Origin: Candidatus Aalborgiella aggregata | Lineage (GTDB): Bacteria > Pseudomonadota > Gammaproteobacteria > Burkholderiales > Burkholderiaceae_C | Assembly: GCA_016705065.1 (NCBI GenBank) | Contig: JADIYY010000001.1 | Location: forward strand, 186,001 to 250,000 | Length of the DNA stretch: 64,000 nucleotides | Direction of reading: 5' to 3' | Part shown: piece after piece, positions 44,806 through 53,821 of the stretch | Layout: each line of letters starts with the position of its first letter | Position numbering within the stretch: position 1 is the stretch's first letter | Made by a program: the position numbers and the translations under genes | The notes under the pieces: generated by a model | What the model saw: only the letters and a program-made list of their open reading frames with translations | The model's database searches: none | Told to the model about the DNA's origin: nothing

Positions 44806-46704
44806 TTATCCGTTAGAAGACATGGGGGGCAGCGTCAAAACCACCGAGCTGCCTTGCTTGAGTTTTGAAAACACATCCAATTTAGCTTGAAGTCGTTCGG
44901 CGCGTTCTTGCATGATGCGCAAACCGACATGGGTTTCATCAATGGACTCGTCACCCACAATAAACCCCTTGCCATCGTCTCGCACTTCAAAACGCCATAC
45001 TGGTTGCTGCTGGACATCCAACCAAACGTGTGAGGCTTTGGCATGCTTTCGCACGTTGGACAATGCCTCTTGCACAATATGCAAGACTTGGATTTGCAAA
45101 TCAGGCGTCATTGGAATGCCATTACCTGACATGTTGAAACTCGTTTTAATACCCGCTTGATGTTCAAATTTTTGCAAAGTGGTAATTAAAGCGGGTTCAA
45201 TGTCTTCCGCATTGGTGCGCGTGCGGAAATGCACCAGCAATTCACGCACATCACCATAGCTTTCACGCACGCCCGTGTCAATCTCTTCCAATACGCTTTG
45301 CATGGTTTGCTGCGATCCTGATTTCAAGGCATCACGCATCAACTGAACTTGAATTTTCAGAAACGCCAACGATTGGGCAATGGAATCATGCAATTCACGC
45401 GCCAGCAAAGATCGCTCTCCCGATATGGCGGCCTCACGTTCTAAGGCATGCAATTGCAAGTTTTCCATAGCGGTTGCCAAATGGCTGGCCAGTGCTTCAT
45501 ACAACGAACGCTCAGCATCTGTTGGTGAAACTCTGGCATTGAAAAACAAACTGACTTCACCCAATATCCGCGCATGCAAACGAACGGGAATATTGACAAC
45601 AGTTTCAAAACCGGATTTTGCACAATAGCCCAACGATTTTTTGCTGAACTGGGCTTCGTCTTGCTGGACAACATTGATGGGGATGACACGCAAGCCCTCA
45701 TTGATTGCCGCAGATCCACAATAACAATCTCCTAAATGGATGCATTGTTCTTCATGAACCATATCGGCAGGTAAACCGGATGATGCCAGCATCAAGAAAC
45801 GTTGGTTGCTTTGGTCCGCCCATCTGACGGCTGCTGCGTCGGCATGTGCAATTGTTTGGATGCTTTTTGAGAATGCATTGGCCAATTCGTCTAACGATGT
45901 TTCTTGTGCCACCATGGCGGTCACATCGTACAAAGCCTCGAGGCGTTCGCGTTTAAGCTCCAACTCAAGGGTTTTTTCGCGAACTTTGCTTTCTAGGTTT
46001 TGGTACATGCTTTGTACATGAGACGCCATACCGTTGAAACCTTCAGCCAGCGTACCAAATTCGTCATTGGTTAAGCGGCTGACACGCGCGCCAAAATCGC
46101 CTTTTTGCATTTTTTCAATGGCTATTTTGAGCTGATTGACGGGCTCTAACACAAACAAATAACCCGAAAAAAGCAAGATGGCCGCACCAATGACAGACAG
46201 CACCAAGACACCCATTTGTAACAAGTGCAGAATCGCCGTCCAACGTATTAAATGGTCTTCAATACTTTTCACAAAAACATTGATGCTGGAAGCAAAAGCA
46301 ACTGTTTGTTTACTCAGTTGACTGGTATCAGACTGTTGTGTTTTTAACCAAGTGGTTTGAAAGTCTGCCCAATTTTTTTCTACCACCACAAAATCTGCGC
46401 GTATGCGATCATCCCAGGGTACAAACAAAGGTCTATCAGAATCACCTTCGCGCATGACCTTCATGCTGTCATTGAATTCGCTGATTTGCTTTTCCAGCTC
46501 TTGGGTTTGCTGTGTTCCGACGCCAAGCGCCATGCGATAAGACTGCATGCGCATTCGGCCTGCCTCGTTGACCGCCGCTGCACCGCCATCCAATTGCCAC
46601 GATACCCACAGTGTGGCAGCCGTCAGTATCAAGACCAAGATCAAAAATGGCACACCAATCATGGCCAATTTTGAGCTGAGTCCCCAATACTTTTTATCGT
46701 TCAT
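44806..46704 (-). CDS. narX: Nitrate/nitrite sensor histidine kinase NarX
   Basis: A 632-residue membrane sensor. The first helix is at about residues 13-36, followed by the P-box AVNEAGRMRMQSYRM at about 44-58, the known nitrate-binding segment. A periplasmic helical bundle, a second helix, a HAMP domain, a GAF-like region and a HisKA_3 kinase domain (ERSLLARELHDSIAQS) follow. The ATPase part ends with DDGKGF and VGLRIMQERAE. The start is the ATG with complement 46702-46704, which overlaps the upstream eamA stop by 4 bases. A longer in-frame reading exists inside eamA, but lacks family similarity. Confidence 0.95.
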   Translation of the reverse strand: MNDKKYWGLSSKLAMIGVPFLILVLILTAATLWVSWQLDGGAAAVNEAGRMRMQSYRMALGVGTQQTQELEKQISEFNDSMKVMREGDSDRPLFVPWDDRIRADFVVVEKNWADFQTTWLKTQQSDTSQLSKQTVAFASSINVFVKSIEDHLIRWTAILHLLQMGVLVLSVIGAAILLFSGYLFVLEPVNQLKIAIEKMQKGDFGARVSRLTNDEFGTLAEGFNGMASHVQSMYQNLESKVREKTLELELKRERLEALYDVTAMVAQETSLDELANAFSKSIQTIAHADAAAVRWADQSNQRFLMLASSGLPADMVHEEQCIHLGDCYCGSAAINEGLRVIPINVVQQDEAQFSKKSLGYCAKSGFETVVNIPVRLHARILGEVSLFFNARVSPTDAERSLYEALASHLATAMENLQLHALEREAAISGERSLLARELHDSIAQSLAFLKIQVQLMRDALKSGSQQTMQSVLEEIDTGVRESYGDVRELLVHFRTRTNAEDIEPALITTLQKFEHQAGIKTSFNMSGNGIPMTPDLQIQVLHIVQEALSNVRKHAKASHVWLDVQQQPVWRFEVRDDGKGFIVGDESIDETHVGLRIMQERAERLQAKLDVFSKLKQGSSVVLTLPPMSSNG

Positions 46705-47576
46705 CGCAGTGCTTTTATCTTCACCAGTCCTGTCGCTAAAGCCGTGCCGCAAATGATCACGCAGGCGCACACTATCATCCACAAAGTCAATTCTTCACCC
46801 AAAAACAAAACACCATACACAATGGCAAATACCGGAATCATGAAGGTGACGGTTAATGTCTTGCTCGGTCCAGCGGCTTCGATTAATCTGAAATATAAAA
46901 CATAAGCTACGCCAGTGCAAAGTATGGCCACAAACAGAACAGAGCCCCAAGCTTGCAAACTGGGTACGCTAGAAGGCCAGCTCAATAGAGCAGGCACAGA
47001 CAAGCCCAATGCTGCACCAATCATGCTGCCCGTGGAAGTGGCCATCGGTGGCACGCCCATTAAATACTTTCTGGTATAGCTGGCAGAGATGGCGTAACAG
47101 GTGGTTGCCACCAGGCATGCCAATATCGCCCAACCCGAGCCGCCAGGTTTGAAACTGGCTTGGTCGCCTGCCAACAGTGCCACACCTATGAAGCCAATCA
47201 CCAAGCCCATGATGCGTGAGTTAGTTGGTTTGTCTTTGAGCCACAACCACGCCACAATTGCGCCAAACAAGGGAACAGTCGCATTCAAGATGGCTGAAAG
47301 CCCTGTCGTAATTGACATCACTGCATAGGCATACAAAGCAAACGGTATGCCTGAATTAAGCATGCCCACGAACATGATGGGACCGGCGCGCTTTTTAAAA
47401 GCAGGCCAGTGACCGCTCCACAGTAAAAAAGGCATTAAAAATAAGGCGGCAAGCAAGACGCGCAAGAACGCAGTCGGCATAACGCCAAACTCTACAGCAG
47501 CAATGCGCGTGAATAAAAACGAAGAGCCCCAAATGGCAGCGAGGAGAATAAATTCAACGTAGACAGATTTTTTCAT
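46701..47576 (-). CDS. DMT-superfamily transporter with two EamA domains
   Basis: A 291-residue inner-membrane protein with ten hydrophobic helices arranged as two EamA repeats (AAIWGSSFLFTRIA near the start; PVFAIVYGVLFLGEELT near the end). EamA exporters handle amino acids and small metabolites; the substrate cannot be inferred. The start is the ATG with complement 47574-47576 (MKKSVYVEF). It overlaps ogt upstream by 4 bases and narX downstream by 4 bases, so it is translationally coupled to both. Confidence 0.9.
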   Translation of the reverse strand: MKKSVYVEFILLAAIWGSSFLFTRIAAVEFGVMPTAFLRVLLAALFLMPFLLWSGHWPAFKKRAGPIMFVGMLNSGIPFALYAYAVMSITTGLSAILNATVPLFGAIVAWLWLKDKPTNSRIMGLVIGFIGVALLAGDQASFKPGGSGWAILACLVATTCYAISASYTRKYLMGVPPMATSTGSMIGAALGLSVPALLSWPSSVPSLQAWGSVLFVAILCTGVAYVLYFRLIEAAGPSKTLTVTFMIPVFAIVYGVLFLGEELTLWMIVCACVIICGTALATGLVKIKALR

Positions 47577-48109
47577 GAACCTGTGAGTATGCCCCCGAAT
47601 AAAGGGCTTTCCAGTTGTAGCAAGGCTTTTTTTCTGTCTAAACCACCCGCATATCCTGTCAATGAACCATCCTTGCCGATGACGCGGTGGCACGGCACGA
47701 TGATGCCGATGGGATTGCGACCAATGGCACCACCTACTGCGCGAACGGCTTTGGGGTTTTGTATGAGATGGCTGATTTCACCATAGCTGGTGGTGCCACC
47801 AAAGGGAATGGTTAAAAGCGCTTGCCAAACCGATTGCTGAAATGCGGTGCCGCTTGAGATGTCAAGTGCCAAATCAAATCGTTGCAGTTTGCCAGTGAAA
47901 TAATCTTGCAGTTGCGAAACAGCGTTTTGAAGAATGACAGGGCAGGCGTTCGTATCGCAGCGTTGCCAATTGATTCGGTAACTCGGTTCAGGCAAGTGTT
48001 CCTGCCTTTCAAACCACATGCCAGCCAAGCCTTTGTCGCTTGCCAGCAGTGTTAATTCGCCCAGTGGGCTGGGGCAGGTGGTGTAGTGCAGGGTGTTTGG
48101 TTTGTCCAT
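47573..48109 (-). CDS. ogt: Methylated-DNA-[protein]-cysteine S-methyltransferase
   Basis: A 178-residue suicide repair protein that transfers methyl from O6-methylguanine or O4-methylthymine to its own Cys. The active site is IIVPCHRVIG with acceptor C140; the helix-turn-helix segment is TSYGEISHLI and the arginine finger AVRAVGGAIG. It is the free Ogt form, without an Ada domain. Its stop overlaps the start of eamA (ATGA), linking it to narX and narL in one transcription direction. The Ada-AlkA gene lies upstream, separated by a mini-element. Confidence 0.96.
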   Translation of the reverse strand: MDKPNTLHYTTCPSPLGELTLLASDKGLAGMWFERQEHLPEPSYRINWQRCDTNACPVILQNAVSQLQDYFTGKLQRFDLALDISSGTAFQQSVWQALLTIPFGGTTSYGEISHLIQNPKAVRAVGGAIGRNPIGIIVPCHRVIGKDGSLTGYAGGLDRKKALLQLESPLFGGILTGS

Positions 48110-48136
48110 GGCATTGCCTTGATGTGATGATTGGGT

Positions 48137-48206
48137 GAAAATATATATAAAATTGGCATGTATCCGGCGTATTTATTGCCTAAGATGCTATTATATTTAT
48201 AGCATT
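48137..48206 (+). repeat. Dispersed palindromic mini-element, copy 7 (alkA end / alkA-ogt spacer)
   Basis: AT-rich lead AAAATATATATAAAATTGG, then CATGTATCCGGCGTATTTAT, TGCCTAAGA and TGCTATTATATTTATAGCA. Its right arm overlaps the 3-prime end of the alkA frame on the minus strand, encoding NAINIIAS and the TAG stop. The rest fills the gap to ogt. Confidence 0.85.
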
Positions 48207-49789
48207 TGATTTTGATTCAGCTTGCTGTTTTTCTAAGCTGGACCACGCTCGCATGACCGCATAACTGCGCCACGGTCGCCAAAGTTGTGAAGCCAATTCG
48301 GCACCGGCGCTGAGCTTGGTGGCGCTGAGTTTGGGCGAATGTTGCAGCAAGCCCATGGCTTTGTGCACAGCCACATCACCCGCCACAAACGCATCCGGCC
48401 AACGCAGAGCGCGCATGGCGATGTACTGCGCTGTCCAATCACCCACACCAGGTAGATTGTGTAAGGCATGGACAGTCTCTGCCAAGTTTGCACTGGGGAC
48501 AAGTTCAGTTGTTTGTTGCTCACTGCTTTGGCCAATGCCAAAATGGCGTTTTGCCGTTGCGTCACAATGCCAAGCTGTCCTAAATCTTCGGCGTTCAGTT
48601 GGGCGATGCGTTCTGCACTTGGAAACAATCGGTTCAGCGCGGGATAGGGTGATTCAATCGGGTCGCCAAACGCATCAACCAAGCGCTGCACAAAGGTGCG
48701 CCCTGCGGCCACAGTGACTTGTTGCCCCAATATCGCCCGCACAGCCAGCTCAAAACCGTTGAGACAACCCGGAACACGCAAACCATTTGATTCACCTCGG
48801 GTATCAAAGCTGTTGCCTAACACCGCATTGATAGCCATCGGGTCGGCATCCAAATCCAACAGGTCGCGTACCCGCCGTATCACTGTCGTCAGTACGGGTC
48901 GCAATGTGTCACTCAGCTGTAGCAGTACATGGTTGTCAGTGGGCTGAAATTCAACCACAACCCAACCTGTGTGGCTTTTACTTTCTGAATCAATCGACAA
49001 AGTCCAACCCGCAAGTTGTTGTTCTTGTTGTTGTGCAGTCAATGTCACGAACTCAATACCGGTGATGCAGCGCTTTTGAAAAAACGCCAGCATTGCTTGT
49101 ACGTCATACGGTGGGCGATAGCTCAACTTGACCGTGCTGAAAGTCTTTGAATGGACCTCTGACCCAAGCACCTTGTTGGTGTCTGCTTGGACTGCTCGAC
49201 GCACGGCAGATGGCTGCAAACGGTAATTGCTGATAAACGCCGATGAAAACCGCCGCACGCTGGCAAAGCCACTGTGCAGCGCAACTTGCGCGATGGGCAT
49301 GCGGGTGTCGGTGAGCAATTGTTTGGCCGTCAACAAGCGCCGAGTTTGCAAATACTGCAATGGCGACACACCAAAATGCGCGGCAAACAAGCGCCGCAAA
49401 TGCCGATCAGAGACACCCAAATGCGCAGCCAGCTGGTTCACGCGTGGGCTATCCGTGTGCCAAAAATCCGGGTTATCCAAACAGCGTGCCGCTTGCAGTG
49501 CCAGTGTGCGACTGGCGTCTTGTGTGGTCCAAGGTAAATGGCGTGGTGCCATTTCTGGTCGGCAACGCAAGCAGGGTCTATAGCCCGCCGTTTCAGCCAA
49601 AGCAGCGTGTGCATAAAAAGTACAGTTTTCAAACTTGGGTAATTTGACGCGGCAAACAGGCCGGCAGTAAATACCTGTGCTGGAGACCCCTACGAAAAAA
49701 CGCCCGTCAAAGCGTGCGTCGTGCGACTTCATGGCGGCGTAACATGCCTGTGCATCCAATCCTGTAGTTAACTCGGTATCCGTACTCAT
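48180..49789 (-). CDS. Ada-AlkA fusion: methyl-DNA response regulator and 3-methyladenine glycosylase, frameshifted
   Basis: The product has an N-terminal Ada zinc domain with four Cys (GIYCRPVCRVKLPKF and RPCLRCRPEM), then an AraC-type helix-turn-helix (LGVSDRHLRRLFAAHFGVSP). An AlkA domain follows, with an AlkA_N part (VKLSYRPPYDVQAMLAFF) and the glycosylase core (GQQVTVAAGRTFVQRL). It should both sense methylated DNA and excise 3-methyladenine. Start is the ATG with complement 49787-49789. Near 48500 the frame changes: the expected ETVHALHNLPGVGDWTAQYI, with the helix-hairpin-helix and catalytic Asp region, continues in the frame that ends at 48180. One extra C in the run of four C at about 48503-48506 would restore it. 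The last residues, NAINIIAS, and the stop are supplied by a mini-element. Confidence 0.9.
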
Positions 49790-49951
49790 GCACAAATCAT
49801 ACGCCAGCCGGGTGTCAAAAATAGCCATTTTCGGACATCTGAATCGGGCAGCATGGTCTGAACACCATGAAATGCATCCTACAATCTCGGGTGCAGTTCG
49901 CAATCAGTTACACCGTCCTTTCCTAGGAATCCCTTTAAATTCTTTTTTAAC

Positions 49952-51355
49952 ATGCAAGTCACCCCCTCTATTTTCAAAGCCTACGACATTCGCGGCATCG
50001 TGCCCTCTACCATCAACGAAGCCATGGCCGAAGCCTTGGGCAAGGCTTTTGGTACTTTGGCCATGGCCGAAGGTGAAAACACCGTTGCTGTAGGGCGTGA
50101 TGGGCGTTTGAGTGGTCCATCGCTGTCTGCCGCTTTGATTCGTGGCTTGGTAGCGGTTGGCATCGAGGTCATTGATACCGGCATGGTGACCACACCCATT
50201 TTGTATTTTGCGGCCAACACCTTGTGCAAAAGCGGCATTCAAGTCACAGGCAGCCACAACCCCAAAGATTACAACGGCTTCAAAATGCTGATGGGTGGGC
50301 GTGCCATTTATGGTGACGAAATACAAGCTCTGCGCCGCACCATGGAAAACGAAACATGGCAATTGCAAGCCGGCGGCAGCGTGCGCCAAGTGAATGTCTT
50401 GCCCGCCTATCTTGAGCGCATCACCAGCAGCATCAAATTGTCACGCCCCATGAAGATTGTGATTGATTCGGGCAATGGCATCGCAGGCGCTTCAGCACCG
50501 GCATTGTTCAGAGCTTTGGGCTGTGAAGTGACTGAGCTCTACAGCGAAGTGGACGGTAATTTCCCCAACCATCATCCAGACCCGAGCAAGCCTGAGAATT
50601 TGAACGATTTGATCAAGGCCTTGGCCAAGGGTGATGCCGAATTGGGTTTGGCTTTTGACGGCGATGGTGACCGTTTGGGCATTGTCACCAAAGAGGGCAA
50701 CAACATTTACCCCGATCGCCAAATGGTGCTGTTTGCACAAGATGTGTTGAGCCGCGTACCCGGTGGCACGATTTTGTTTGACGTGAAATGTTCACAGCAG
50801 CTCGCACCCGCGATTCAAAAAGCCGGCGGTGTGCCATTGATGTTCAAAACCGGCCATTCGCTCATCAAAGCGAAAATGAAAGAGATTGAAAAAAATGGCG
50901 GCGCTGCACCTTTGGGTGGTGAGATGAGTGGCCATATTTTCTTCAAAGAGCGCTGGTATGGTTTTGACGATGGCTCGTATGCAGGTTGCCGTTTGTTGGA
51001 AATTTTGAGTCGTTCGCCCGATGCCAATGCCGTTTTGAACGCCTTGCCCAATAGTTTTTCAACACCTGAATTGAACGTGAAATGTGCAGAGGGCGAATCA
51101 CCTGCTTTGATTGAACAAGCGATTGCTATGGCGGGGACAACATTTGCCGCGCCAGCTGTCATCAGCACCATCGACGGTTTGCGCATTGATTGGCCAGATG
51201 GCTTTGGTTTGATTCGCGGCTCCAACACCACGCCAGTCTTGGTGCTGCGCTTTGAAGGGCAGACCGAGGCTGCTTTGCACCGTATTCAAAGCGCTATGTT
51301 GGCGCTGTTGGCACGCGTCAAGCCCGATGCCAAGATTGAAACGGCAGCGCATTGA
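49952..51355 (+). CDS. manB: Phosphomannomutase/phosphoglucomutase
   Basis: A 467-residue alpha-D-phosphohexomutase. The N-terminus FKAYDIRGIVPSTINEA, the active-site phosphoserine S101 in TGSHNPKDYNGFK, the metal loop DGDGDR and the sugar-binding GGEMSGHIFF are all present. It is of the AlgC/ManB type, providing mannose-1-phosphate or glucose-1-phosphate for LPS and exopolysaccharide. It precedes two LPS core genes, waaC and waaA, in the same direction, which supports a role in envelope sugar supply. Confidence 0.94.
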   Translation: MQVTPSIFKAYDIRGIVPSTINEAMAEALGKAFGTLAMAEGENTVAVGRDGRLSGPSLSAALIRGLVAVGIEVIDTGMVTTPILYFAANTLCKSGIQVTGSHNPKDYNGFKMLMGGRAIYGDEIQALRRTMENETWQLQAGGSVRQVNVLPAYLERITSSIKLSRPMKIVIDSGNGIAGASAPALFRALGCEVTELYSEVDGNFPNHHPDPSKPENLNDLIKALAKGDAELGLAFDGDGDRLGIVTKEGNNIYPDRQMVLFAQDVLSRVPGGTILFDVKCSQQLAPAIQKAGGVPLMFKTGHSLIKAKMKEIEKNGGAAPLGGEMSGHIFFKERWYGFDDGSYAGCRLLEILSRSPDANAVLNALPNSFSTPELNVKCAEGESPALIEQAIAMAGTTFAAPAVISTIDGLRIDWPDGFGLIRGSNTTPVLVLRFEGQTEAALHRIQSAMLALLARVKPDAKIETAAH

Positions 51356-51389
51356 TAGCACGTTTGCACGCATAGTAGAAAGTTGCGCA

Positions 51390-52415
51390 TTGAAAATTCT
51401 GATTGTCAAACTCTCATCACTGGGCGATGTGCTGCACACTTTGCCGGTGGTGCATGACATTCAAACTGCGCATCCTGATGCCCAAATCGATTGGGTGGTA
51501 GAAAAATCATTTGCTGGCGTGGTGCGGCGCTGTGCCGGCGTGAACCGCGTTGTAACTTGCGAATTGCGCAAATGGCGCAAAGCTATTTTTGCCAAAGCGA
51601 CACGGCAAGCATGGCAAGCGTTCAAAATGGATTTACAGCAAACACAGTACGACGCGGTGATTGATTTGCAAGGCTTGACCAAATCGGCGGTGATTGCCAG
51701 ATTGGCCAAACTCAGCCAAACAGGCAAGCGTTATGCTATGGCGAATCGCAGCGATGGATCCAGCTACGAAGCTCCCACGCGCTGGTTGGCCGATGTGGCG
51801 ATTCCTGTCAAAGCACACAGCCATGCGGTGCAACGTGGGCGCGATGTGTGCGCGGCAGCTTTGGGTTATGATTTGACCAGCGTTGCGCAAAAATTTATAT
51901 CTTTTGGGCTTGTATCCGGCGCAAATATTGCCTATTCTGCTATCAATAATATAGCATATCCGGATTCACCCTTTGTCATCTTTGCGCACGGCACATCACG
52001 CGATGACAAGCTGTGGCCTCTGACCAATTGGGTGGCGCTGGGCAAGAGGCTCAACGCGCAGGGTTTGGTTGTTGCATTGGCGCACGGCAGCGACAGTGAA
52101 CAAGCGCGCAGTGAAGCCATTGCCAAAGAGCTGGACAAAGCCACCGTGCTGCCACGCTTGGGCTTGGAAGATTTGTTGACTGTGATGGGCAAAAGTGCTG
52201 GCGTGGTGGGTGTGGACAGTGGCTTGAGCCACATGGCTGTGGCTTTGGATTTGCCACATGTGCAAATTTACAATTTTGATACTGCGTGGCGCACTGGGCC
52301 AGTGGCCGCTGATAAGCTTCAATCAGCTCGGCAAGTGAGTGTGTATGCCCAACCGACACCGTCTTTGGATGATGTGTGGCTGGCTTGGTCACAGGTTTTT
52401 GCTGCAGAAAAATAA
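51390..52415 (+). CDS. waaC: Lipopolysaccharide heptosyltransferase I
   Basis: A 341-residue GT9 glycosyltransferase that adds the first L-glycero-D-manno-heptose to Kdo2-lipid A. The N-terminus KILIVKLSSLGDVLHTLPVV is diagnostic. The start appears to be TTG at 51390; no ATG lies close. The C-terminal part has HGTSRDDKLWP and GVDSGLSHMAVAL, the donor-binding region. Residues about 167-189 are encoded by a mini-element (GANIAYSAINNIAY), just before the HGTS segment at the junction of the two Rossmann domains. waaA follows after 5 bases. Confidence 0.93.
   Translation: MKILIVKLSSLGDVLHTLPVVHDIQTAHPDAQIDWVVEKSFAGVVRRCAGVNRVVTCELRKWRKAIFAKATRQAWQAFKMDLQQTQYDAVIDLQGLTKSAVIARLAKLSQTGKRYAMANRSDGSSYEAPTRWLADVAIPVKAHSHAVQRGRDVCAAALGYDLTSVAQKFISFGLVSGANIAYSAINNIAYPDSPFVIFAHGTSRDDKLWPLTNWVALGKRLNAQGLVVALAHGSDSEQARSEAIAKELDKATVLPRLGLEDLLTVMGKSAGVVGVDSGLSHMAVALDLPHVQIYNFDTAWRTGPVAADKLQSARQVSVYAQPTPSLDDVWLAWSQVFAAEK
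51890..51957 (+). repeat. Dispersed palindromic mini-element, copy 8 (inside waaC)
   Basis: Lead AAAAATTTATATC, then TTGTATCCGGCGCAAATATT, GCCTATTC and TGCTATCAATAATATAGCA. It is in frame and read in its own orientation, giving NIAYSAINNIA. This is the same frame as the copy in waaA (NNAYSAIKNIA). Confidence 0.85.
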
Positions 52416-52420
52416 GTCGC

Positions 52421-53818
52421 ATGCAGTCACTTAAATCCGCACTCTCACTCGCACTTTATTCCCTGCTGATGTGGTGCGCACAGCCTGTATTGCGCATGAA
52501 ATTGCTCATGCGTGGGCGCAAAGAACAGGGTTATTTGATGCAGACTGAAGAACGATTTGGTCGATATACTCATCTGCAGGCACATCTGAACGCGAATCTG
52601 AATTTGGATCAGCAGCGTAAAGACAATCGTTTTGTTTGGGTCCATGCCGTCTCCTTGGGTGAAACACGCGCCGCTGCCGTGCTGGTGACTGAATTGCGTA
52701 AGCGTATGCCTGGTATGCGGCTCTTGCTCACCAACGGTACAGCCACTGGCAGAGCAGAGGGTGAAACGCTGTTGCAAGCGGACGATGTGCAAGTTTGGCA
52801 AGTGTGGGATACACCGGCTGCGGTGAAGCGGTTTTTGAATCATTTTCAGCCATCGATGGGCATCATGATGGAAACAGAGCTTTGGCCGAACATGGTGCAC
52901 CAATGCGCTGAGCATGGCATCCCGCTCACGGTTGCCAATGCGCGCATGAGCGAAAAATCTTACCGTGCGACGACCCAATTTGCTTGGCTGGCACAACCCG
53001 CATACCAGTCCTTGGCAGCGGTGTGGGCGCAAAGTGTGGAGGACGCCAAACGTTTTAGCCAACTGGGCGCGAAGCGGGTTGAGGTATTGGGCAATTTGAA
53101 ATTTGACGCTGAAGTGGATGCAACAAAACTTGAACAGGGTCAAAAGCTTGGATCAACACACACCATCATTACTTTGGCCAGCTCGCGTGAGGGTGAAGAG
53201 CTGGCTTTCTTGCGCTCAATCCAAAAATATATGAAAAATAAACCTGTAGTCTGCGTAAATAATGCCTACAGTGCTATTAAAAATATAGCAAACGTAAAAA
53301 ATACAACGTGGATGATTGTGCCACGTCATCCACAGCGTTTTGATGCAGTGGCGCAATTGATCGAATCACAAGGTTTTAAAGTGTCTCGTCGCAGCCAGTG
53401 GTCGGTGGATGCCATGGGTAATCTGCAAAGAGAAGCTGATGACAACACCATTTTGTTGGGCGACAGTTTGGGCGAGATGGCGCTGTATTACGGCATGAGT
53501 GATGTGGCATTGTTGGGTGGCAGTTTTGAGCCTTTGGGTGGTCAAAACTTGATTGAAGCTGCCGCTTGCGGCTGTCCCGTGGTGATGGGGCCATCAGTAT
53601 TCAACTTTGCCGAAGCTGCGCAATTGTCATTGCAAGCGGGTGCGGCGGTGCAAGTGGATGCCATGCAACTAGCGGTACAAGCGGCCTGTGACATGGTGCA
53701 CAACAAGGAAGCTTTGCAAGGTGCTCAAGAAGCTGCGCTTGCATTCGCTAAAGCGCACCAAGGTGCAGCCGTCAAAACGGCGGATGCAATAGTGAAATTA
53801 CTTCACCAGCGACATTAA
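52421..53818 (+). CDS. waaA: 3-deoxy-D-manno-octulosonic acid (Kdo) transferase
   Basis: A 465-residue inner-membrane-associated GT30 enzyme that adds Kdo to lipid A. The N-terminal hydrophobic anchor (SALSLALYSLLMWCAQPVL) is followed by WVHAVSLGETRAA, the catalytic-site region. METELWPNMVH, NARMSEKSYR, VPRHPQRF and GDSLGEMALYYGMSDVALLGGSF in parts complete the fold. Residues about 268-290 come from a mini-element (NNAYSAIKNIA), placed before the MIVPRHPQRF segment of the C-terminal domain. The family is usually 420-430 residues; the N-terminal region and the insertion explain the extra length. It converges with the TolC gene 3 bases away. Confidence 0.94.
   Translation: MQSLKSALSLALYSLLMWCAQPVLRMKLLMRGRKEQGYLMQTEERFGRYTHLQAHLNANLNLDQQRKDNRFVWVHAVSLGETRAAAVLVTELRKRMPGMRLLLTNGTATGRAEGETLLQADDVQVWQVWDTPAAVKRFLNHFQPSMGIMMETELWPNMVHQCAEHGIPLTVANARMSEKSYRATTQFAWLAQPAYQSLAAVWAQSVEDAKRFSQLGAKRVEVLGNLKFDAEVDATKLEQGQKLGSTHTIITLASSREGEELAFLRSIQKYMKNKPVVCVNNAYSAIKNIANVKNTTWMIVPRHPQRFDAVAQLIESQGFKVSRRSQWSVDAMGNLQREADDNTILLGDSLGEMALYYGMSDVALLGGSFEPLGGQNLIEAAACGCPVVMGPSVFNFAEAAQLSLQAGAAVQVDAMQLAVQAACDMVHNKEALQGAQEAALAFAKAHQGAAVKTADAIVKLLHQRH
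53223..53290 (+). repeat. Dispersed palindromic mini-element, copy 9 (inside waaA)
   Basis: Lead AAAAATATATGAAAAATAAA, then CCTGTAGTCTGCGTAAATAA, TGCCTACAG and TGCTATTAAAAATATAGCA. In frame in waaA and in the same orientation and frame as copy 8. Confidence 0.82.
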
Positions 53819-53821
53819 AAA

